Origin: Colias croceus
Taxonomy: Eukaryota; Arthropoda; Insecta; Lepidoptera; Pieridae
Assembly: GCF_905220415.1 (NCBI RefSeq)
Contig: NC_059548.1
Location: 4,342,501-4,406,500 of the forward strand
Direction of reading: 5' to 3'
DNA: 64,000 nt
Of the stretch, positions 46,732-60,240 are shown piece after piece; positions within the stretch are counted from its first letter, which is position 1, and every line of letters begins with the position of its first letter. Under the pieces are notes generated by a model that worked only from the letters and a program-made list of their open reading frames with translations, was not told the origin of the DNA and ran no database searches. The translations under genes were made by a program, and so were the position numbers.

Positions 46732-46938
46732 ACTAGCTTATCGCCCGCGGCTTCGCCCGCTTTGTCTAAAACCTAATAAATTATATACCTATATTATATA
46801 ACCTTCCTGTTGAATCACTCTATCTATTAAAAAAACCGCATCAAAATCCGTTGCGTAGTTTTATTTTTTTATCAGATTTAAACGTACAAAGGGACATAGG
46901 GACAGAGAAAGCGACTTTGTTTTATACTCTGTAGTGAT
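46732..46938 (+). repeat. Short interspersed repeat, family B, complete copy
   Basis: ACTAGCTTATCGCCCGCGGC, TTCGCCCGCTTTGTCTAAAA, CCTAATAAATTATATACC, CCTGTTGAATCACTCTATCT, CCGCATCAAAATCCGTTGCG, ACAAAGGGACATAGGGACAG, AAAGCGACTTTGTTTTATAC. It is the best preserved of three family B members (others at 1948-2159 minus and 10378-10562). Confidence 0.85.
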
Positions 46939-49900
46939 TTATGAGTTTTGTTTTTAAAGATATTTGTTTTCCAATAAAATAATGATTGAGTTATACCTAT
47001 AAGTATTTCTAAACTTTAGTGATAATACCTAGGTAAGCAAATTTTGCAATTTCCGTTTACCGTATGAAAAATTTGCTCTCGAACATGTTTATTTTCTAAT
47101 AAGATGAAACGAATTTATAATTAGTTCGGTGATGTTAGCAATACAGTTTAATTAAATATTATTTAAGGGGAATACGTAATTAATCACGATCAAGGTAACG
47201 GGAGATTTTATTTAATACTTTGTTCATTTAATTTATGGAATAGCATGTGACACACTGAAGACTAGTTCAGAAAAATTTAATACCCGAGTAATAACTTAGG
47301 ATAATATTTAATGCAGTGTAAAATATATAACAATTATTAGTTATGAATAACTTTAGAATAAGTGTAGGAAAATAGTTAAGAAACGAAGAAGGTAAGATTT
47401 TTATGAGTTTGATGCGTGTGAACGAACATGCAGTAGGTTACTTGGATTACCATTAATCAATAGAATAAGAAGAAATGATGCCGATATTTCATAGATACCT
47501 ACCTACTTGTACCAGTTGATTAAAAAATATAATATAGGTACTTTTCGAGAAAAAAAGTAGGTGTGTCTAGAGATTCCACATAGCAGTTTGCAAAAGTCAA
47601 AACGCTTGCCAAACTAAGGAACCGTAAATTTAGCTCCTACAATTAAACGGGGTAATTGAATAATTTCCCCATTATAACGCGTCACGACGCACGTACGGCT
47701 CAAGTAATATCTAATGTACTAATTATATCCTTAAAACAAATTTATATTTGACGAACATTATAATTGAATTCTGAAGTCAATTTAATTCTGAAGTTTGTTG
47801 TGCCTTGGTAAATCAATCTCGAGATGCATAAGAAATCGTTGTAGATAAGTATCTACTTACATTAATTATTTGTATTATTATTGAAATCAATGATATGAAT
47901 AAATATATTGCAAGCAATGGAATATTTTTTAAGAATTTATTATTTACTGTCAGATATTCAAATACATACATAGTAATCGACAATTTTCTTATACCTGTTT
48001 TAATTTTTTTAATAGAATACTCGATGACTATGAATATGTTACGTTAGAATTTTAATCCATATCCGCACTCTGTAATAAATCATTTCTGGGGAGTAAGAAT
48101 AAAATCGAAAAGTAATAAAAATTCAAAGCTATTCCAATACAGGACTTGGCAAGCGAACGCATTTGCATATATATTTTACTATGCTTAGTAAATACAAGTT
48201 TGTATCTTGGTACCTATGTATAAAAAATGTTCGAGAAAATATTTAATTAAAATATATGGCTCCTGTTCGGTGTGGTTTCATTTCGCTCCAAATAAAATAA
48301 TGAGACTGGCAGTGGCGAGTTTATTATCTAAATAAAATGTGACGGCCATATTTATCACCTTATTTTTTAATAATATAATATTATATAAATAATTATAATA
48401 AATAAAAAATCTGTACAAAATAGTATTAGTGAAATTATGCGGGGTTTACTTACAGGACCTATACCTTGCAATCTTACAATATAAAATTTAGCTATTGAAA
48501 GAAAAATAAAACTAATTGTAATAGGCTGTTAAATTTTTATCTGGTTAACCGTTAAGCGCTTAAAGCTACACTATAAAAGAATCGGATACTTAACTTATTC
48601 ACTCAAAATTCATAACCCTTTAGTGTTCTCAGTTAAATAGTAATAGCTACCTCCACTTCCCTAATGTTAAGATTCCATCGGGTTTGACCATTGTTATCAC
48701 AGCCTCTCGTTAAGGTAGTGAAATGGCCTTCCACTGAGTTATGCGCCTATCCTTTTGTTAGTAAACGAGCTTTGATCGATCTAACAACAATAGGCCAATT
48801 TCAATCCTAGCCTCGTTTATATCCAGAGTAAATACAATGGTTCGATGATAAACGAGTTGGGAAATCTTACAATAATTTAGACTCGTTAGGAACCTGAATG
48901 GGAAACAATTTTCAAATAAATATTTGATGAATAATAGCACGTAAACGCGACATTATTGTACCCAGTGATATATTGAACAAGGATTATTATTTATTTACTT
49001 AATTTATAATTTCTAACTCTAAAATACAAGCTTTCTAATGGAATATTCATGACATTGTTATGATAAGCGATTTGCCTTTACAGGGGACTGTAATGTAAAT
49101 TTAATTTTCGTTGTATAAAATTTAAATTTACCTAAACATGAAACAGGATGATAAAGTATAATTTGGAGCAAGAGAGAATATAATCCGTGAATGTAATTAT
49201 AATCCGACGAAAAAATACTTCTCGCAACTTATTTATATCACATTTTAACGACCAAAGTACGGAGCAACAAGAAGCTATGCAATAAAATTGAATTTTCACA
49301 CACATCGTAACACTCGGTATGAAATATGTATGAATCATTTTTGCTATTTGGCGAACAATTGGCGAATGGCTATCAATTCTCAATTGATATTCCAATGAAG
49401 CTTTATTAATACCGCATAAAATATTCTTGATACGCGATCCTATGCTTTTTAGGTCCGGCAAAATGAAAATAAATTTCTTTGAGCGATTACCGTATAGCTA
49501 CTAGCTTTTGCATAATATGTAGATGTTCTTTTAAACTTGCAAAATGTTAACGAGCCATTAAACGTATAGTTACGGCTGAAAATATGTTCACATGTTATGA
49601 TAGAATATACCCTATTGTTCAGATAATGTTTGTTTACATAACCGCAGTTGCAGAGGCAATGAAAATGTTTGACGTATTGTAAAATAGAAACCTTCGGAAC
49701 GCGGTATCTTTTAACAAAGTACCTACTAAAATCAATAATGAGTACTGAAATTGCGGTCGTTCACAATAAATTAATTTAGAATTCTTATGAACCTATTGAA
49801 CCATATTCAATATAAAGAATTAGAAACAAAAAAAAAATACCTGCACCATAATCCATCTCTGTCCTTAAAAATGATATCCATTGAAATGTCAAATGAAATC

Positions 49901-50249
49901 ATATTCCTTCAAGCTGACATCAAATAAACGTAAAAGGATCCACTAGGAGGAATGTGAATTATAAGGAAATCTTCGCTCGCTTCAAATTCTAGTCTAGACA
50001 GCATCTAGACTTTAATATGGCAGCTACAAAGCTAGGCTTCAGAGCCATCGACGATATTGAGAAGCAGTAATAACGTTACGTCTGCCCCTTGCTCCCGTGA
50101 ACGGTTGATACTTTGTCCCTGACGGTAAGGAAAAAAAGCAATTCATCAGAAACTATTTTAGAAGAAAAAAAGGCGTAGGTCATTCTGGAGAATGGACACA
50201 GTAATTGTATCATTTATGTAGAGTCTATGTTTTATGTGTCTAGTTTCTG
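46939..50249. other. AT-rich non-coding stretch
   Basis: No supported exon. The minus-strand frames at 48758-48940 and 49132-49461 (109 codons) show no domain, signal peptide or coding-like composition. Confidence 0.5.
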
Positions 50250-50513
50250 ATAACAGTTGACGGAGATACTTGACTAAGCATTATTATACCTACTTGAATT
50301 TTTTCCAATGTCTCAATATTTGAATTTTTGAAAACCTATATTGTTGATGCTCACACCAAAATTACTAAAAGTGTTATTTGGTACAGGGATAAATTCTCTA
50401 TATTGGAACATAATATCCTTATGTACCTACCTTTTGATGTACCTTTGTATAATTGTAAATATTACTTGGTGTGGTATATTAAATTGATAAATAAATAAAT
50501 AATAAATATTATC
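50250..50513 (+). repeat. Possible LINE 3' tail
   Basis: A stretch ending TTGGTGTGGTATATTAAATT followed by GATAAATAAATAAATAATAAA parallels the 3' terminus of the LINE at 17500-17553 (TTGGTGCATC, ATGATAAATAAATAAATAAA). Only the last part is convincingly similar in layout, so the left boundary is a guess. Confidence 0.35.
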
Positions 50514-53500
50514 TAGCCGCTTCAAGCCTTGGCTGGCGGCTACTGCTTGTTAATTATAAATGTAAAATAAATCTAAACAGATTCCTTCTTTTAAATTTAC
50601 AAGTCAGTATTGACTTTATTAACGAGTAGAAATGATATCTATCTTATGGTGTTTCTGTTAATTTAATATGTTGATATATCGATACAAAAAACCTAAATTA
50701 CCATTTATTGTAATTCATTGATAAGATAAACTTGGTTTTTATCTTGTAGAGTCGTTAAATTACATAAATATTTATTTCAATAATGAAGTGCTACAACAAC
50801 ATTCAAGAATAAACTCATTACGCTCGATATTCTGTACAAAAAATAAAAACATATTTTATTTAAGTAAATGTGGGACAATTTAATGATTACGTTTTTATTG
50901 AAAACACAAATTCTAACTAACAATTAAACTAAACACAATAAAAACATCCACTTCATTGCAATCGTTCCGAAGTAAGAAATACCCTACATACACTTCAACG
51001 CTTAAGTTTGATGTATCTAGATATGAAGCCCAATATCATAATCGTTTAAAAACGCTTATGCAAATGATACATTACGTATGCGATGGTATACAAGTAAGAC
51101 GTGTACGGTAGCTAATTAATAAGCCTAGCCTCGTTTGTCATGCAAACCAGACCTCAGGATAATTACCAGCCATCTTTAGCTTGATTGGCGTTTCATTTGG
51201 ATAATTGTTGTAGGATTCTCTAGTGGCAACTTGCTCAATCTAATTGGCTAATTATATGAAAAAGATCTTTATGGTTGTGTTCGTTAGAGTCATTATTTTA
51301 ATTAATTGTCAATTTGATTTCTTATTGGGATAAAACGGGCTATTGGGACCTGTTTGATGCAAATTACTTAAAACCTAACTTAGACATCTAGCCGACTCCG
51401 GACTCCGTGCTGATAATTGTTAGGTTTCGTTTGAAGATCCGCAAGGTAAGAAAGAGCTGGAATATTAAAGTAAAATTTAATTTATTTATAAGGAATATTT
51501 TATCTTAAAAGTATTACCAGATAAATTCTTAATTTTAATAAACAAATAGAGAGCGTAGGTATTGTGCTGTTATAGGTACTGTTTTCAAGTGAATGGCTAA
51601 ACCAGATTCTTGAACACGAACCTCCAAATTATTTACTTCTAATTTTCGTCAATGACTATGTAAGTCGTACCATTTAAAATTATTTTTATCCACTCATGCT
51701 CGCTCTATTTATTTACTTTTTTATTTCATAATAATATGTAGTGAAAATAAAATTTCATTAACATAATATAATTATGAAAATTTAAAAAGAATAATTTATT
51801 AGGTTTAAATAACGCTAACGATCGTTCGTTTAAAGTTTAAGGGTCACCGTAAACAGCGAGTGTTTCGTATTTCGTCTAGAAACCCTCATCTCTCACGCTG
51901 ATCGATGAGTCTGAACTTCCAAATTACACGACTTTTACAACGCGTGGACAGCTAACCGTAATAAATTCTATTGCTTTATACTGTTTAAATTGCTCGGAGC
52001 TAGTTTAAAGTAAAAGTAATTTGGAAGGAAAACTGTCCAAGTAAGTATTTGTGCTTACAATTGCAATAAGCACCTACTTATTTATTGAGAATCTTCATAA
52101 TAATAAATAAGAAGGTACAAACACACAATTATACATTTATGGTTATTCATAGTATGAGAATTGTTTCTCAATAATTTCTCATTTAACTTCTTCTCAAACT
52201 TTCTGTTTGAAATTCCGACTGGCTCTAATAAACTTGTCCGGTCTGCCATTCGGCTTTTAGTCTTTTTTGCATGTGTGCTCCATTTTCTGCTTGGAAATTC
52301 TGGCTTAAAAACTTCCATCGTGAATCAAAGATTTGGCTTACAACATGAATGACATAAATCATAGGGTCGGTATTGTGGCGTATTTCAAACGGTTCAAAAA
52401 GTACTGGTAAATTTAAGGCTTCGTTTATGAAACATTTATAACGACTGATTTAGAAATGAATTAGAAGAAAAAAGGCCAAACTAAACACACACTAAACATG
52501 ACAGAACTTGAGACAGGATGACAAAACAAACCAAAGGAAAAACACTTTAAAGTACGTAGTTAACATGTTCTTTATTTAATTTAAATAAAAAATATCTCCA
52601 GTAAAATTTATAATTTATATTTACCAATTATTAAAAACATCAAAAGTTTACCAATTTCTTCTTACAGAAGTGTATAAAAATAAATCCATCGCGTCGCTGC
52701 TACATTAAAGAAAATTCAAATCACAAAATAATATATAAAAGAGCAATTTCTTACCGAATCGCAGTCCTCGTTATTTACTCATTAAAACTTCAAATTGAAG
52801 GCGTTCCCGATCGCAATGAAAAAGTAAAATAAACTTTTCAATGATACAGCAACAGGCAAGACGCTCTGAAATGAAAAAGGGAATATTTCGACGAAGTATT
52901 CAACCTTCAGATGTTGAATGTTATATATTTTTCCTCTGTGTGTATTTTTGTTTTTGTATCCGCCTATTTACTTGTCCCAACAACAAACTACAAAGATGTT
53001 AGTATAAAGGCCAGTAAAGAGAATTGCGTAGAAAGATAGGATGTGTTTTAATAAACGGAAAATAGCCGCAGACAAGAGGAGACTACAAAAAGTTTTTTTG
53101 CATCAAGGTATTCTTTGTTCCAACTTTCATTTTTAAAATAACCAACATGTTCATTGTTCAATGATAATCTTAAAATACAAAAGGGGTAAAATTATCTAAC
53201 AAGTATCATTGAATATTATGCTTTATTGTAAAATGTTGTACCTATACACTGAAAGAAATTACTTAAAACTAAAAAAAAATCTTATAAACGTCGTAAAAGG
53301 CAGCAGTATATCAAGGTAAATAAATACTCTGTGAAGGAATTTAATCATGGACGAAATCACAAATGAAAAATCACAGTTACGAAAAGCGCGTGGCTACGAA
53401 ATTAGGGATCCCCTTCTAAAATTCTACCCAAAGATCCCTGGGGTACACTCTATATTAACGGAGGGTTCCGGTCTTATTAAAAGTGAGTGCAGTGAAACTT

Positions 53501-56500
53501 CAAACACCTTAAGGCTGTTGTCCTTTGTCCCTTTTGTTAGTCAACATCTGGGATCTAATGTCCGAGGCTGACGTGATTTCACGAAGTTAAATCTTAGTAT
53601 GCAAATTTGAATCTGTCTTTGACAAACACACATAGTTTATCATTGTGTTATAAGTTATTCTGTTATTACATTATTACTATAATATAGGGCTATGTATATT
53701 GTATATTTATATTATTTTGCCACACAAATTTGTATAAATTTATCACGGCCGCGGCATTGTGAATAAAACTGGAACAGCCCACATATTGTAATATGAATAA
53801 ATAAATATAATTCCACAGCAAAGCTAAGTATACCGAAATACAAATGTAAAGAAATATAACAAATACAATTTAATCAAATTCAGAACGTTTTAACCTCACA
53901 AAGAAAATGCCAACGTAATAATGTCAGATTTATTATTTCAATAAAGCATATCGTTTCATTTTATCGCAACAGAGAAATTAAAGGGGATCAGTTTAAAACA
54001 AAGGAGTTTTATTTCTCTTGTAGCTTAGGAAAATTCGTAAAATTTGCTCAGTCACCCTCTTTTGAATGAATTATTCAACGCATCGTAAAACGCAGGGCCA
54101 AGCCCTGGAGTTCACGGAACAGTTGTCTGTCAAAGTGTCAATTAAAACGCTACTTGTATTAATCTTAAACTACACTTAAACGACAGAATTTAATTACTCG
54201 ATTTGAAGAATGTCGTTCGCGTTCCTTTTAACCACATTTCAGTTAAGCTGCTAATTTAGATTGACAATGATCCATGGTTGTTTAAATTGAAAATTAAGTA
54301 ACAACTTCGAACATTTGTTTTACCATTTTGCGAATATTATCTGAGTTTTTAATATGTTAAGTAATAAATTAAGAATATAAGGAAAAAGACGAATTAAATA
54401 CCGTTCTCAGATTTACATTGATATATTAATTATTATTAACATCGATTTGAAGATAAAGCCTCTTTGAGTGAATTTCCCTTCGTTTTTTAATAAGATCGCC
54501 CCCGTACAGAATACTTATTAGGGTGCGTGCATTTTATTGTCCAGAATAATCAAGTTGGATTTCTCTATATACTTACGTATAAGTATTTCCTTGAATTGTT
54601 AGGTAATAAACACTCCTGTTTGGATAATAACTGGTCCTTACGATTCCGACTTCCATGAGATGAGTTCCCGCAAACATAATGTGTGAAGTGAAATTATTTT
54701 GTAGTTTGCGCAATGTCTAATTATTTTACTTTAACGACTTGTTTGCAGCATGTCTGTAGCGTTAACTGATGGACTCACGAACTTGCTATTTTTGTATTCA
54801 GACATGTACCTAATTATACTTATTGGAATTATCCCAACCACTTATATTATAATTGATTTTAAACTACACAATACTGTTCATTTAAAACAAATCATCTCAC
54901 AATCTAGAAGTATGAACCTATGATTGATATTGATTTTTCTTAATAAGTCTTTTATATTTGACGAATAAAAAATTCCCATCGTGAGGATATCTAAATATAA
55001 CTATAGTATCTATAATTTAAATTAAAATGTTCATACTCTACATTCACTTGACTGAACTCGTAAATTGATGCCTATATCCATAATGTTAGGTCCCAAATTT
55101 ACATAGGTTCGCCCGCATATTTCTAAAGAGAAGATATTTTCCGCGCTAAGTGTTAGAAGATATAAAAGTATAATAAAAGTTCTGAAAATTGATAATACTG
55201 AAGTTCTGAAATGACGAGCCGGACACGCGATAAAAACGTTCATTATACTTTTATTAACCTATAAAGACGAATTATATTAATGTCCTTATCCCTCCTTTCA
55301 GAACTTGAAACTATGATCACGAAGTTTCGGAAAATGCTTCATAAACTTCGACAAATTAAGTACTCCACGGTTGATGTTTCGTGCTTTATATGGCTGCTTT
55401 CTACTTTGAGGGAATGCATTTTTCGATTTAAAGAGAATTTTATAGTCGCTATTGGAAACCCATACGTTTTCGCTGTTATAAACTTTATGTTCGCTTAGAT
55501 AGCCGGTAAAGATGTTCTCTATATCAATTATATGAAATTCTTGTTATGAATCCGTTGGTATAAGTATATATAAACTGATACACTATTTGAATAAAATTAT
55601 ATTAAGGTAGGTATACTAGTTAGAGACAAGTTACTGAAATGAAAAAAATAATAAACAGTTAATAATTTTAAAGTTGAATTCAAGTTCAAATGGTAAGGTA
55701 GGCACATCAATATTTTATCGTATTGAAAAGCTAAATGATAAACGAGAAATGAGCATTTTCACATTCCCATAACTTGTTTACACACATATTTTGATAAAGC
55801 TTATAAACTGTCAGTATACAAAATTACACTGAACATTCACGAAATGAAAAATTTCGATATACGACGTTAACCAAATGGAGTGTAAGTGAAAAATTTAAAT
55901 TTCTGCACCCTTCCGTCCGTCATGCCGCGGGAAACGAAATGGAACGATTGTTTGATCACCATTAAAAGTTTTTGAATCATTCCATTGTTTGGTTCGACAG
56001 CGTAAACATCAGACCGATTGCTGTTTCGGTTATTGTGTATTCATTTGTTCCTAGATCCAATGACTGAGCAATTTTTTTTAATTGTAACGGACAGTTGTTT
56101 CTTTTGAACCGCGCTAGGGTTAAACGCGTTATTGGTCCATTTAGGAGGAATCAAATTGAAAAGATTCGAGTACATTGGATGCTCACTTTTCACGGATATA
56201 TAGATCGCTGTGCGTTGCTGCATTATTATGCTTTACGTGGATTGGTGTATTTAAGCGTTTGTAAAGCTTGAAACGTTGCCTTTTTGAGCAAAAATAACGT
56301 TTATGGTCAAAACTTCTTATGAAAAAGTGGAATTTACAGGGGGGTATTTCATTGAAGCAGTTTAGAAACATATATACATTTATTCCTTGTTCTTAAATTT
56401 TACAGAGTTTCGAATTTATTGTTTTCAATCTGAATGTTTTATAGAGAATATGATAATTTTTGTTGAGTTCTATATTTTTGTTTTGATAATAAGATAGGAA

Positions 56501-57259
56501 TGTTTTATTCAAGACAAAAAAAGTTAAATCAAATAACTGATGCAACAAAGCTAAGCGATTACTTATAACTGCCTAAAACGATATAAAACTTAATAACGAA
56601 GACGTAAGTTTACCCTCTCATTCTTCTACGAAAGCATGCATCTTTAACGTAGGTAAACGAAAAAACTAAATGTATAATTCAGAAAATTGGAAAGTAAAAG
56701 CACTCCTGGAGCGAGAGTGTGTCTGTCTTTCTAACTGTCACTTATATATGACAGTGTCGTGTCATTTACCTTTGGATTAATAGAACTCGACTTTTCGGTC
56801 ACCCTTTGATAGAATATTCCTTCAGTAATTTTTCCTACGACTAGCAAGCACATTAAAGTGAAGTATATTAAGCTTTAGCTCGCATTCACATCAGCTTTGA
56901 TCATTGATAAATTGTGTTACCTACTTATAAGTTATGACATTTCGTTGTTATTAAATCATAAGAAAATATGTTATTAAATTTATGAAAATCTATTTATAAG
57001 AAATAACAGTGAAACATAATAGGTAACTATACTTACTGAAAATTTTAGATATTTTTTTTAGGATTTAACTACTATTACTTTCATAGTAAACAAATAATAT
57101 GAATTTGATAATAAAATACTTAAAAATAGTTTTTAGTCTTCCTACATATTCTTAAGTTCATTCAAATTTTTTCCTGAATTACCTTTCTTAAAAATAACAC
57201 AACAAATGTACGTTTTCACATTGTAAAAAGCTACGAACATAAAAGATGTAGGTACCTAC
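50514..57259. other. Long AT-rich non-coding stretch
   Basis: About 6.7 kb without a supported exon or repeat family. Frames at 52082-52318 (minus) and 52161-52352 (plus) overlap each other; 53347-53571 (plus, 74 codons) is less AT-biased and is followed at 53740-53815 by CACGGCCGCGGCATTGTG and an ATAAATAAATA tail that might mark another retroelement end, but I cannot confirm it. Confidence 0.45.
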
Positions 57260-57400
57260 CTACGTCTTCACATCTCCAAAATATTCAGCAACATAAGCTA
57301 TGATAGCAAAAGTTCCCTCCACGGCTGCAGTAATGACCGGCCTCACCGCTAGCCCGCCCCTTCCGTGTTGCCTTTCGTAATGGTACCCGGGAAATTCCAT
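57260..57400 (-). CDS. Candidate small coding segment or exon, 46 codons, unidentified
   Basis: On the minus strand an ATG at 57398-57400 opens MEFPGYHYERQHGRGGLAVR, then PVITAAVEGTFAIIAYVAEY and FGDVKT before a TAG. GC-rich third positions (CCC, GGG, TAC, GGC, GCG, GTG, CCG, GTC, GCC) contrast with the AT-rich surroundings, which is why I regard it as coding. Residues 1-20 are basic and polar; 23-41 form a hydrophobic stretch that could be a membrane segment. The frame also stays open upstream to an AAG at 57415, so it may be an exon with the start elsewhere. If GTGAAG or GTAGGT near the end is a donor, the stop would be intronic. I do not recognise the protein. It may belong to the same locus as 61468-61556. 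Confidence 0.4.
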   Translation of the reverse strand: MEFPGYHYERQHGRGGLAVRPVITAAVEGTFAIIAYVAEYFGDVKT

Positions 57401-60060
57401 ACCTCCCGGAATCAACTTAATTAGTAGTTACAGTGTACATTTGATATCTTTAGTCTTGGTTATGATAGACAATTAGTTTGAGGATTATGTTTGGAACAAA
57501 GTTGGATTAAACTACTTTAGGTACCTATGTCTAACATTTATTTAAGATTTAACGTTTGCGTTGTGATTTAATTATTTGAAATAAAAAGAATACCTATGTC
57601 ATAGTGCTATAGATAAATAAACTTATTTTTATTTTATAGAGTCATTGGGAGGCACTATAGCCAAACGTATTAGACACTAGTAAGTAACATAATATTATCA
57701 TGATTAAAAAAACAATTTCGGCGCTTTGGTCGGCTTTTCACGCTACTAGTTAAATTAATTTATGTAACAACATGTAGATAACAGGCTATTATTAAAATAC
57801 TTCCTTATTGAATAAAGATGTAGTGAATGCGCAGCAAAAAATTAAATATAATATTTTAATATACTTATCTAATATGTAACAATACGTGACTACTGACTAC
57901 GTCCTTACTACATGAACAAAATAATTGCCATCGAAAAAGGTTATAAAAATCTATTCTACCGAGTCGTCTATGATTGGAACAGTGAAGTGGATATACAAAC
58001 ACTCGTTATCCTTTTTATCTTTATAGACTGAATGGAAGCGGCCGAATGAAAACTGCCTTTTAGAAAAGAAAATAAACTTACTAAGTGCCCGTATAGTGAT
58101 AGCTTCCAGATCCATTTCAGTATTATGCGATTGTATTGCATTTTATTTCTCTATAACACATTATTGGAGCCTATTCCAATAATTCGTTTCTTTATAAATA
58201 CGCCGCACTCTTTAGACCTTTCATTAATATTCCGATCTATAGTTTAGTACCTACCTAACGTGACCGATTTTTAAATTCAGAACACGGTTTTGCCACGCTT
58301 TTTTTTGTTAGAACACAGGTGTGACACAGGTTAGAATATTTTTTTCTTTTCATTTTTTAACCGGCCATATACAAAAAAGAGTATTATTAAAAAAAGGTTA
58401 TTATAATAATAAATATATTTTTATTCATTTATTTATGTGTTCAAACGCCAACAATAGAGAATAATTAAAAAAGAAGATATTAATTATTTTTTTATTGATA
58501 GAATATTATGTTATGTTACTATTTATTGGCGTTCGTCTTCAATTATTTAGCATTAAAACTTTAATTTTATAGGTCAACCATCGAAACTTAAACATAACAA
58601 ACGGCCGCATGCAATTGGCGCGCTACTTCTAAGTTTCAACGAAAGAACAAAGCTAAGCTGTGTACTCGCGGTACACAAGTGCGCCAAACTGCATTTATTG
58701 AAGCGGAAAATTGAGATAGTGCCAATTTTATTTTTCAATCCCCTTTGAGTCGTCAGCTTGATACATTACAGATTCAGGATCATTGTGACTTGAGTGGAAT
58801 AAGCTTTAAAATATATTTGTACGAATTTTGTTGCTGTTTTATTTTTGCTAGTATTTTTGTGCTATAAAATTATTTCTAAATTTTATTTATAAGTCTATCT
58901 TTATTAATGATAACTGACAACTGGCACTTAAAATAAAATTAAAAATATTTTAATAATGTAATTTACTTTTAATCTTCATTTCAATTTGCCGCCATAATTC
59001 TGGTTTACCACAGACATAATTGACATTTTGGATGCCATATCATTATTAAAACCTTAAAACGATTAGCTTTATAAATAAAAAAGCTATTTATTATACAGTA
59101 ACATCAAGAGTTTCCTCGAGTTAGTAAAAACACTTAATTTAGTCACTTCCTTATTTTTGGTAAGACCAAGAATAGACAAGAAATGTCAGAAGCGGATTTC
59201 CGTAATCAATCATAATGTGGATGACAGCTGTTTTTGCAGTTCTCCCGCCCTTTCTCTCGGGAGTTATGAAGTGTGAACACTTCTAATTGTTTTTTAAGAA
59301 ACGGAAGCCATGGAGCTGTTTGCTTTTGTATACGATTACGAAAATATTTGAAAGTTTTTGGTGGGATAAACACTTTAGATTTGCCTTTTCTTTTCTTGTT
59401 TGAAACCTAAATATATTATGTACCTACTTACATATTTTGTTTTTGTCAACGCGGCAGATCGAGCTTTTTTTTTGTTTTCTGTTGAAAATTTGTGTGTATT
59501 AATTTAAGAGAGTCATAATATGGTAAGATGCAACTTTATTAAAATATACGCAATATCATAAAAAGGAGCTTCTCTAGATTATCTTTCTAATTTTATTTCT
59601 TACTTCTAGGAAAGCGCAACGAAGCGCGAGCGAGGTTAAAGAAAAAATGCATAAAATTAACTATTCTTCGAAAAAGTCATTATTAATATGAAAAAATTGC
59701 TTCTACAGTATAAAACTTAGTTTAATTAAGGTAATGGATTTACATACTGCCGAAAGCATTAAATATACAAGTTAGGGTAACCCCATGTAGTAGAGGCCTT
59801 ATCAAATACTTTGACTAATGATAGACAAGACAAATTACTAAGGACTAAGGGTTATCCCGTTTAATTTGCGTAACAAGATAATATGTACAATATGTAGTAC
59901 ATAAATACGTTTCAAATGATACGTACAAGTTAATATACCTAGAAATCAAATGCAAATCTGGAATTGCTTGATGGGTAGGTATATATAGGATTGTATTTTT
60001 ATCTCTAAACGTTATAAATTGTAATAAAATAGCTTTAATAAATTAGCTATTTTAATAAAA
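57401..60060. other. AT-rich non-coding stretch
   Basis: No further exon found. 58590-58700 has more CpG than average, without an open frame. Confidence 0.5.
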
Positions 60061-60240
60061 AACCCGTTCCCGTAGGATTTCCGGGATAAAACCAATCCTA
60101 TGTCCTTTCTCGGGTATCAAAATATCTCTATACCAAATTTCATGCAAATTGGTTCAGTAGTTATGGCGTGATTGAGTAACAGACAGTCAGAAAGAGATAA
60201 ATGCGAAAGTAATTTCTCATTTATAATATTAGTATGGATT
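60061..60240 (+). repeat. Short interspersed repeat, family D, head missing
   Basis: AACCCGTTCCCGTAGGATTT, CCGGGATAAAACCAATCCTA, TGTCCTTTCTCGGGTATCAA, TTCATGCAAATTGGTTCAGT, GGCGTGATTGAGTAACAGAC and the tail TTTATAATATTAGTATGG parallel 14571-14815. The GC-rich head is absent. Confidence 0.8.

Noticed and set aside
49132..49461. 109-codon minus-strand frame
   Set aside because: Composition typical of chance frames in AT-rich DNA; no motif.
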